From the NCBI GenBank assembly GCA_904502155.1, contig CAJGDV010000071.1:1-6311 (forward strand): 6,311 nucleotides of DNA, written 5' to 3'. Origin of the DNA: an uncultured Bacilli bacterium. GTDB taxonomy: Bacteria; Bacillota_I; Bacilli_A; RF39; UBA660. Below, piece by piece: positions 1 through 4,927 of the stretch. Each line of letters begins with the position of its first letter. Position 1 is the stretch's first letter. The notes beneath the pieces were generated by a model that saw nothing but the letters and a program-made list of their open reading frames with translations, did not search any database and had not been told where the DNA came from. Position numbers and translations under genes: made by a program.

Positions 1-544
1 AAATGCATACTCAATGAAAAACAAAAATAATAAACCACTTAGAGATCAACTATTTAATAATATTATAATGAACTTACAGACAATAAGACATGAAATAAGA
101 CATGCAGAACAAAACAAAAATTATTATGAAATGATTAATAATATAGAAAGACTAATATATATTGATTCACTATCTAGCTTATCAATATATGAAATGATGC
201 ATGATTTATGTCCTGTTGAAGTTGATGCTGATTTTGAAGGAATAGTTGAAATAGATAATTTCTTTAAACAAACAAATTATTTAAATGGTGAATTTTCTAA
301 AGCAGATGGATTAAATTATGTTAAGAAATCATTATTATCATTATATAAAGATGAAGACGGTAACACAATAAGTCCAGCCTTTATTTACTATATGGCACTT
401 AGAAAAGAAAGAAGATATCAAATGCTAAAAGTAAGTGTTAAAACAAACGAATTAAAACTTAGATATGGATTTAATATAACAAATAATTTATTAAATGAAT
501 TAGAAGAAACTGAAGATGTAAAAAAAATAATTAAAAAGGTGTAA
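1..544 (+). CDS. Predicted HExxH zinc metallopeptidase-like protein, 5'-partial (paralogue of the next gene)
   Basis: I do not recognise a named family, but the protein looks like a zincin. Counted from the first in-window ATG (base 14), H26-E27-I28-R29-H30 forms an HExxH motif, followed by A-E-Q. A block around residues 63-75 reads HDLCPVEVDADFE, where E69 could be the third zinc ligand by analogy with HExxH...ExDA families. The frame is open back to base 2. In the paralogous neighbour the same motif begins at residue 100 rather than 26, so about 75 N-terminal residues probably lie upstream of the window and the ATG at 14 is an internal Met. The C-terminus shares LRYGxNI (149-155) with the neighbour. 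No signal peptide or membrane segment is visible, so a cytoplasmic location is likely. The gene ends one base before the next start, implying one operon. Zinc binding and proteolysis are inferred from motifs; the substrate is unknown. Confidence 0.72.
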   Translation, partial: NAYSMKNKNNKPLRDQLFNNIIMNLQTIRHEIRHAEQNKNYYEMINNIERLIYIDSLSSLSIYEMMHDLCPVEVDADFEGIVEIDNFFKQTNYLNGEFSKADGLNYVKKSLLSLYKDEDGNTISPAFIYYMALRKERRYQMLKVSVKTNELKLRYGFNITNNLLNELEETEDVKKIIKKV

Positions 545-545
545 A

Positions 546-1304
546 ATGGAAAAAGAACTCTATGTAAAAGCAAGAGATATTTTAATATATAATCAAGATA
601 TACAATTTAATCAATTAAGAAAATTAATGAGTGATATTATTGATTCATACAATTTAAATAAATATATAAAAGACGTCGTAATAGATAACGATTATGAAAT
701 TGCAAGATATGATATTAAAGATAGAAAAATATTAATTAATTTTGATAACATTAAAAATAATGTAGAAAAAGAAATGAAAGAAACAGAAGAATTAGGAAAT
801 CATATATTAATAAAACTATTTCATTACTATGATACAATCATTCATGAAATAAGACATGCTAAACAACAACAAATGATAGAAGAAAACGATTTATTACTTT
901 CTAAAATACATAATGATACTATAAACAATATGGGAATTTATACGCTGCTTCATGATTATTGTCCACTTGAAACAGATGCTAATTTTGAAGCAACTAAAGA
1001 GGTAGATAATTTGTTATACTATACTAATAATATAGATAATCTAGTTACAATAAATAAAATTAGTCCTTATATAATTGAGTCATTACTTGGAATATATTTT
1101 GATGAATCAGAATTTATTATTCCTGCGCAAGTATTTTATGGATTCTTATGTGATTATTCAATTTTTGATTTAATAGCATCATTAAATTTATCATTAGAAC
1201 AAAGATTAAGATATGGTTTAAATATATCAGCAGATGAAATGAGAAATATAATTTTAGAAAAAGAAGAAGGAAAACCCCTAAAAAAAATTTTATTTACACG
1301 CTAA
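546..1304 (+). CDS. Predicted HExxH zinc metallopeptidase-like protein, full length
   Basis: The 252-residue protein has H100-E101-I102-R103-H104 followed by AKQ, and a second block HDYCPLETDANFE at 136-148, with E142 as candidate third ligand. Further blocks shared with the preceding gene are VDN (153-155, IDN in the neighbour), a SLLxIY-like helix near 179-184, PAxxxY near 193-198 and LRYGLNI (221-227). The two genes are clearly tandem duplicates that have diverged. The N-terminal 90 residues, including an IxDxxYEIARYDIKDRKILINF-like stretch (46-66), resemble the short beta-strand segments that precede the HExxH helix in many compact zincins. The start is supported by AAGGTG at 536-541, four bases before the ATG, and by the one-base gap from the upstream stop. 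No signal peptide is seen. A terminator follows at once. A peptidase-like fold is likely; activity, substrate and family name are unknown. Confidence 0.78.
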   Translation: MEKELYVKARDILIYNQDIQFNQLRKLMSDIIDSYNLNKYIKDVVIDNDYEIARYDIKDRKILINFDNIKNNVEKEMKETEELGNHILIKLFHYYDTIIHEIRHAKQQQMIEENDLLLSKIHNDTINNMGIYTLLHDYCPLETDANFEATKEVDNLLYYTNNIDNLVTINKISPYIIESLLGIYFDESEFIIPAQVFYGFLCDYSIFDLIASLNLSLEQRLRYGLNISADEMRNIILEKEEGKPLKKILFTR

Positions 1305-1307
1305 TGT

Positions 1308-1336
1308 AAAGTATCTAGAAATAGATACTTTTTTTT
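1308..1336 (+). terminator. Intrinsic terminator after the paralogue pair
   Basis: A perfect 10-bp stem, AAAGTATCTA (1308-1317) pairing with TAGATACTTT (1322-1331), encloses a GAAA (GNRA-type) tetraloop. The T-run spans 1329-1336 and partly belongs to the stem. It begins four bases after the stop codon, so it should end the transcript of the two metallopeptidase-like genes and separate it from the next cassette. Confidence 0.88.
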
Positions 1337-1344
1337 GATATACT
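1336..1344 (+). promoter_or_regulatory. Candidate extended -10 promoter for the phosphatase cassette
   Basis: TGATATACT has the extended -10 form TGnTATAAT with one mismatch in the hexamer (TATACT, 1339-1344). It begins on the last T of the preceding terminator. No good -35 box is seen at 16-18 bases upstream, where the terminator stem lies; extended -10 promoters often manage without one. Transcription would start near 1351, giving a leader of about a dozen bases made up almost entirely of the ribosome-binding site. The need for a promoter here follows from the terminator just upstream. Confidence 0.5.
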
Positions 1345-1351
1345 TTATTAT

Positions 1352-1357
1352 AGGGTG
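1352..1357 (+). promoter_or_regulatory. Ribosome-binding site that fixes the phosphatase start at 1364
   Basis: AGGGTG lies six bases before ATG 1364. The in-frame GTG at 1355-1357, which would add three residues (M-I-I), is part of this Shine-Dalgarno element and has no binding site of its own, so 1364 is the better start. The arrangement AGGGTGATAATAATG closely matches the AGGTGATAATATG start region of the 502-residue gene on the other strand. Confidence 0.8.
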
Positions 1358-1363
1358 ATAATA

Positions 1364-1990
1364 ATGACAAAGATATATTTAATTAGACATGCAGATACAT
1401 TAAAAGAAAATTTAGGCGTATACATTGCTGATGATACAAATCAGGAAATGAATGAAAAATGCGTATTAAGTGCAAAAGGGGAAGAAGAAGCAAAACAATT
1501 TGCATCAAAAGAAGAAATTAAACAAATAAAAGTTTTATGGACTTCAAATGCAGTAAGAGCAATATCAACAGCAAAATATATTAGTGAAAATAATAATATT
1601 AAACTAAATATAAATGAAGAATTTAAAGAAAGAATAATAGGAGAAAAACAAGGAAATCCTAACTATTTTAAAGAACAAATAGAAAAAGAAGAATATAAAT
1701 ACAACAATGGTGAATCTAGAAAAGATGTACAAACAAGAATGTATAACACTTTAAATAATATTTTTAAAGACAACAAAAACGAAACAATAGGATTAGTAAC
1801 ACATTCACAAGCAATGCTATTTTTATTAATGAAATGGACTAATGTAGAAGTAATTGATGGCAATAAAAGAGAAATCAAAATAACATTTAATGATCAAGAA
1901 ATTTTTAAAGGAAACATCAAAAACTTAGAAACATTTGAATTAAATGTTGATGATGAAATGAATTTAAAAGAAATTAAACATATTATATGA
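1364..1990 (+). CDS. Histidine phosphatase family protein (phosphoglycerate-mutase-like)
   Basis: The 208-residue protein has the layout of the phosphohistidine branch of the histidine phosphatase superfamily. From ATG 1364, the signature LIRHADT (6-12) contains R8 and the nucleophile H9; the usual RHG is RHA here, a common variant. TSNAVRAISTA (60-70) supplies the second Arg, R65. GES near 116-118 and a following R125 match the family's GES..d...R segment. VTHSQAM (145-151) carries the second catalytic His, H147. The family hydrolyses phosphomonoesters or moves phosphate via phosphohistidine; substrates range from sugar phosphates to nucleotides to phosphoproteins and cannot be read from sequence. 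The last 40 residues (FNDQEIFKGNIK and on) resemble the C-terminal strand and tail of small Bacillota members. It is probably cytoplasmic. The stop overlaps the next start as ATGA, implying translational coupling to the metallopeptidase gene. Confidence 0.88.
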   Translation: MTKIYLIRHADTLKENLGVYIADDTNQEMNEKCVLSAKGEEEAKQFASKEEIKQIKVLWTSNAVRAISTAKYISENNNIKLNINEEFKERIIGEKQGNPNYFKEQIEKEEYKYNNGESRKDVQTRMYNTLNNIFKDNKNETIGLVTHSQAMLFLLMKWTNVEVIDGNKREIKITFNDQEIFKGNIKNLETFELNVDDEMNLKEIKHII

Positions 1991-2883
1991 TTGAAAAAAT
2001 AAAACAATATTTAAATGAAATTAAATACAATACTATTATTATTTATAAACAAAATAATAATAGTACTTCATTAAATAAAAAAAGTCCATTTTTAAAATGT
2101 AAATTCAAACAAGAAAATGATATAGTTACACAAAAAATACAAGAATATATTGATATATTACTTAAAAATAATAACGATGAACACAATAAGCTTATTTTAA
2201 GAAATTTAGAAAGTCTTAAAATTAAAAATAATAAATTTATTAAAAATGCTTTTTATCTTCCTAGTAAAAATACAATTTATTTAGGGAAAGATAAAAAAGA
2301 ATCATTACCACATGAATTACTTCATGTAGCAAGTACTTATGTAACTAAAGATGTAACTTATACCGGTTTTTGTCAAATTGCTAAAAATGAAGAAATTGGA
2401 AGAGGAATTAATGAAGGTTTTACAGAATTATTTAATAAAGATATTTTTAAAGAAAATGATGCTTTAAGTGCATATAGTTTATTTGAAGTAGATGTAGCAA
2501 AGGAATTAATTAAATTATTAGATTATGAAACTGTTAAAACACATTATTTTAATGCTGATTTAATTAGTTTATTAAGAATGTTAAAAAAATATGATACAAG
2601 TGAAAATATTGTAAAATTTATTAAAAAAGTTGATTATGTAACTAATAATATTAATAAACTAGAAACCAAAAAAGAAATGCAAGAAATTTATATTGATTTA
2701 TATAAATGGAATGCTATAAGACTAAAAGAGCAATATGAAAATAATGAAATAACAAAAAAACAATATGAGAATGAATTATTAAATAACAATAAAATATATC
2801 CAGCAAGAATGTTAATAAGTTTAGGAGTAACAGATCCTATACCAAATGAAGTTAAAAAAGAAGTAAGGAGAATAATAATATGA
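1987..2883 (+). CDS. Predicted gluzincin-type zinc metallopeptidase (HELLH...NEGFTE)
   Basis: The 298-residue protein carries H109-E110-L111-L112-H113 and, 29 residues on, N142-E143-G144-F145-T146-E147 in the context EIGRGINEGFTELFNKD. This mirrors the thermolysin-like pattern HExxH...NExxSD, in which the Glu after Asn is the third zinc ligand, so E143 is the likely ligand and E110 the catalytic base. The strand before the motif (AFYLPSKNTIYLGKD, 88-102) fits the edge strand of compact gluzincins. The C-terminal half (200-298) is helical and Lys/Glu-rich, with ENNEITKKQYENELLNNN suggesting a coiled or helical hairpin. There is no signal peptide, so the enzyme is probably intracellular. The start is the A of ATGA shared with the phosphatase stop; no clear Shine-Dalgarno precedes it, so reinitiation is likely. 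It differs in sequence from the HEIRH pair upstream. Substrate unknown. Confidence 0.82.
   Translation: MIEKIKQYLNEIKYNTIIIYKQNNNSTSLNKKSPFLKCKFKQENDIVTQKIQEYIDILLKNNNDEHNKLILRNLESLKIKNNKFIKNAFYLPSKNTIYLGKDKKESLPHELLHVASTYVTKDVTYTGFCQIAKNEEIGRGINEGFTELFNKDIFKENDALSAYSLFEVDVAKELIKLLDYETVKTHYFNADLISLLRMLKKYDTSENIVKFIKKVDYVTNNINKLETKKEMQEIYIDLYKWNAIRLKEQYENNEITKKQYENELLNNNKIYPARMLISLGVTDPIPNEVKKEVRRIII
2031..2065. repeat. Perfect 14-bp inverted repeat inside the start of the gluzincin gene
   Basis: TACTATTATTATTT (2031-2044) is the exact reverse complement of AAATAATAATAGTA (2052-2065), with a 7-base loop. It lies about 45 bases into the coding region and encodes the residues around TIIIYKQNNNST. 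There is no T-run of terminator type. The arms are made largely of repeated ATT and AAT codons, so an origin from Ile and Asn runs is plausible. A weak mRNA hairpin affecting the coupled start is possible but not shown. Confidence 0.6.
2865..2870 (+). promoter_or_regulatory. Ribosome-binding site for the small membrane protein gene
   Basis: AAGGAG ends nine bases before ATG 2880 and lies inside the last codons of the gluzincin gene. It gives the membrane protein its own strong initiation signal in addition to the ATGA overlap with the upstream stop. Confidence 0.75.
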
Positions 2884-3302
2884 TAAATGTTGATCCAACA
2901 TTAAGCCAAGAAAGTAGATCTAAAAGAAGAATGAGAAATACATATGCTGATTTATGGGCTATATTTATAGTAATTGTATTGCTTGTATTTTCGTATATGA
3001 ATTTTGGAAGTATAAATGTATTTAAAACATTTTGGGCATACGGAAATATTGCCTTTGTTACTGATGACAGTAAATCTTTTGAAATTAATGATAATATTAC
3101 AATAATTAGACCACACTATCGTGAAGAATATCTAGATAAATTAGAATTAGATTTATCTCAAAGTAATTTTAAAGCTTTAGAAAAACAAACTCATTTAATT
3201 GTACTTGAAAAAGATGGTGTTAAAAGAACTTACGAGTTTAAAGAAAGAAGTTTAATTGGAACTGATTATATTTTAGTAGTAATGACAGAAGAAGTTGAAT
3301 AA
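2880..3302 (+). CDS. Small single-pass membrane protein of unknown function
   Basis: The family is not recognised. The 140-residue protein has a basic N-terminus (R13, K15, R16, R17, R19), then one hydrophobic segment at about 25-42 (WAIFIVIVLLVFSYMNFG). No lipobox Cys and no clear signal-peptidase site follow, so it looks like an uncleaved signal anchor with the N-terminus inside. About 95 residues would then lie outside the cell. That domain (55-140) alternates short beta-like stretches (NIAFV, NITIIRP, THLIVLEKDG, YILVVMTEE) with charged turns, suggesting a small beta-rich fold. The start overlaps the upstream stop by four bases and has its own AAGGAG, so it belongs to the phosphatase-peptidase cassette. 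It could anchor or sense something for that cassette, but no sequence evidence shows this. The TAA stop runs directly into a terminator hairpin. Confidence 0.75.
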   Translation: MINVDPTLSQESRSKRRMRNTYADLWAIFIVIVLLVFSYMNFGSINVFKTFWAYGNIAFVTDDSKSFEINDNITIIRPHYREEYLDKLELDLSQSNFKALEKQTHLIVLEKDGVKRTYEFKERSLIGTDYILVVMTEEVE

Positions 3303-3325
3303 AAAAAGGAGCGATGCTCCTTTTT
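3303..3325. terminator. Shared bidirectional terminator between converging genes
   Basis: AAAAAGGAGC (3303-3312) pairs with GCTCCTTTTT (3316-3325) around a GAT loop. The core is GGAGC/GCTCC, and the A- and T-runs on either side give a U-tract in both directions. It lies between the stop of the membrane protein (3300-3302) and the stop of the minus-strand gene (3324-3326), overlapping the latter. One element therefore probably ends both transcripts. Confidence 0.88.
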
Positions 3326-4832
3326 ATTTGTTTTCAATTATAATTGTTTCTAAATTTATTGCTAATGCATATTCCTTTGATAAGAATTCATCATTTTCAA
3401 GGAAAATGGATGGTTTAAAAATGCGTGTTCTATTATTTTGTAATTTCTTAATAAACGTCTCTTTTTCCTGTCTAACAGCTTCCAAGGTATGATTTATCTC
3501 AGAAGCATTTAAAGTCTTAAGAAGAGCCTTAAAATGACCTTTATCAAGCACTTTTATAGACTTATAAATCATTTTATTATGACATCTAATAATTCCTTCA
3601 ATACCATTTTCAAGCTTATTAAGTTTACGCTTAATATTAACCTTAATAGCATCATCAACATCAGAATTAATAATATTCCTAAAATTATTAATTTCATCAT
3701 AATAAATCTTAAGTTTATCTTCTTTAACTTTAATTAAGTCTCTAAGACTTTTTCTTTTCCCATTTTTATCATATTCCATCTTAAGCATAGGATAATCATC
3801 AAGAAGAGATGGAACAGAATAAATAATTTGATCAATATAATCATCGACACTATAATATTTACTAGAATTACGATATTGATTAAACTCAGCAACATTATAC
3901 TTTTCAATATTTAAATTATTGAAAAGAGGATTAGATAAAAGTTCATTAATCATTTTATGAGAAGACTCTGAAATATCCATATTACGATCAAAATAAGATT
4001 GATTCTTATTATAATAATTACTATCTTCTTTAAAAATAATTTCCTCTTTAATAAAACGATACATTTCATCATCATAAGTAATAGAATACTCTTTATTATG
4101 TTTTAAACCTTTACTTAAAGATTTAAAACAACTATTAAGTAAATATAAAAGACCAGCCTCAAAACCATGAATATCTCCAATAACTTTATAAAGACCAAGA
4201 TTAATATATATAATACTATTATCATCTTTTATAATAGGATATTTACGATATAAAAAGTAATCATGTTTTTTAATAAGACGGAATGTTAAATTTTTATTTC
4301 GTTTTTTCAAATAATATGAGAAAGAATAACCAATTACATCAGGTCTATAATTACTCTCACTACTAAAAGCATGAATAATATATTTAATAAACCATTTTTG
4401 TTCGGCTAAATGAACCATTTTAGACTTAATAATACTATTAGCATACGTAGATGCTATCATAGATTCTATTTCATTTTGATAATCAATTAAATCAATATTA
4501 GACTTAGCATACTCATAACAAACACCAGGATTATTTCTAATCGCATCACGCATTCTTTTAACGTAAGTGTCACAATTAATCCCAAGAAGAGGGTAAGCAT
4601 ACTTATTAAATAATTCTTTTGATTTAGAAAGTTTAACAATAAGAATATTAAAAGCCTTATTAAAATTACTTAAATTATTAAGTTCTTGCTTTAAAACATT
4701 ATTAGTATAACTTTCTAATAGTTCTAAATTAATTTTCCCTTTAAGTTCTAATAAATCTGAATTAAGAGCATAAATAATACTCATCTTAAATGATTCTTTA
4801 TTAGAATCATTAAATTCTATATCATATCTCAT
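3324..4832 (-). CDS. Conserved-looking 502-residue protein of unknown function
   Basis: I cannot assign a family. The protein has no signal peptide, no membrane segment and no HExxH, and appears soluble and mostly helical. Visible parts are a helical N-terminal third (30-155); a beta-prone segment around 182-218 (LTFRLIKKHDYFLYRKYPIIKDDNSIIYINLGLYKVIG) leading into DIHGFEAGLLYLL (220-232); a polar, Asn/Tyr-rich middle (245-330); YPMLKMEYDKNGKRKSLRDLI (347-367), a compact turn motif; and a long charged helical region (368-470) with coiled-coil-like spacing (KLNKLENGIEGII, VRQEKETFIKKLQ). The start has AGGTGA four bases upstream and an extended -10 promoter before it, so it is probably transcribed alone. 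Its codons end in T far more often (GTT, CTT, GCT, ATT) than those of the phosphatase gene, which favours A endings. The length and intact frame argue for a real gene. Confidence 0.82.
   Translation of the reverse strand: MRYDIEFNDSNKESFKMSIIYALNSDLLELKGKINLELLESYTNNVLKQELNNLSNFNKAFNILIVKLSKSKELFNKYAYPLLGINCDTYVKRMRDAIRNNPGVCYEYAKSNIDLIDYQNEIESMIASTYANSIIKSKMVHLAEQKWFIKYIIHAFSSESNYRPDVIGYSFSYYLKKRNKNLTFRLIKKHDYFLYRKYPIIKDDNSIIYINLGLYKVIGDIHGFEAGLLYLLNSCFKSLSKGLKHNKEYSITYDDEMYRFIKEEIIFKEDSNYYNKNQSYFDRNMDISESSHKMINELLSNPLFNNLNIEKYNVAEFNQYRNSSKYYSVDDYIDQIIYSVPSLLDDYPMLKMEYDKNGKRKSLRDLIKVKEDKLKIYYDEINNFRNIINSDVDDAIKVNIKRKLNKLENGIEGIIRCHNKMIYKSIKVLDKGHFKALLKTLNASEINHTLEAVRQEKETFIKKLQNNRTRIFKPSIFLENDEFLSKEYALAINLETIIIENK
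4789..4811. repeat. 9-bp inverted repeat near the start of the 502-residue gene
   Basis: AATGATTCT (4789-4797) is the reverse complement of AGAATCATT (4803-4811), with a TTATT loop. It falls at about codons 8-15 of the minus-strand gene. No T-run follows in either direction. It may be chance in AT-rich coding DNA or a weak 5' mRNA hairpin. Confidence 0.4.
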
Positions 4833-4836
4833 ATTA

Positions 4837-4857
4837 TCACCTATATTAATTATAACA
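4837..4857 (-). promoter_or_regulatory. Extended -10 promoter and ribosome-binding site for the 502-residue gene
   Basis: Read on the minus strand, TGTTATAAT (4857-4849) is a perfect extended -10 element. Six bases later comes AGGTGA (4842-4837), four bases before the ATG. Transcription would start close to the Shine-Dalgarno, giving a leader of about ten bases. The -35 region (about 4872-4878) is only TTTATT-like, a weak match. The terminator of fhs lies upstream, so this gene needs its own promoter. Confidence 0.65.
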
Positions 4858-4900
4858 TTATTTTATAATAAAAATAAATTATTTTTTACATTTTATTTAC

Positions 4901-4927
4901 AAAAAAAGGAATATTAGAATATTCCTT
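4901..4927 (-). terminator. Intrinsic terminator of fhs, with the stop codon inside the hairpin
   Basis: On the plus strand AAGGAATATT (4906-4915) pairs with AATATTCCTT (4918-4927). Read on the minus strand, the hairpin is followed by a run of seven Ts (complement of 4901-4907). The fhs TAA (4916-4914) lies at the hairpin tip, so the last codons of the gene form one arm. The innermost pairs probably open to give a loop of four to six bases. Confidence 0.85.

Noticed and set aside
14..16. ATG at 14 as the true start of the first gene
   Set aside because: The frame is open to the window edge, no ribosome-binding site precedes it, and the paralogue has about 75 more residues before the HEIRH motif.
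1..1304. Reading the HEIRH pair as ImmA/IrrE-type phage regulators
   Set aside because: HExxH plus ExDA is a similar pattern, but no helix-turn-helix, repressor partner, integrase or other phage gene is present, and the CPxE block is not typical of that family.
1355..1363. GTG at 1355 as the start of the phosphatase, adding M-I-I
   Set aside because: The GTG is part of the AGGGTG ribosome-binding site, and ATG 1364 has ideal spacing and starts the usual family N-terminus (M-T-K-I-Y-L-I-R-H).
1663..1878. Minus-strand open frame opposite the phosphatase gene
   Set aside because: Its apparent hydrophobicity is the complement of Lys/Glu/Asn-rich coding sequence, and the sense strand carries clear catalytic motifs.
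3295..3737. Plus-strand open frames at 3295-3492 and 3534-3737
   Set aside because: They lie antisense to the 502-residue gene; the first starts at a TTG inside the preceding gene's end and crosses the terminator hairpin.
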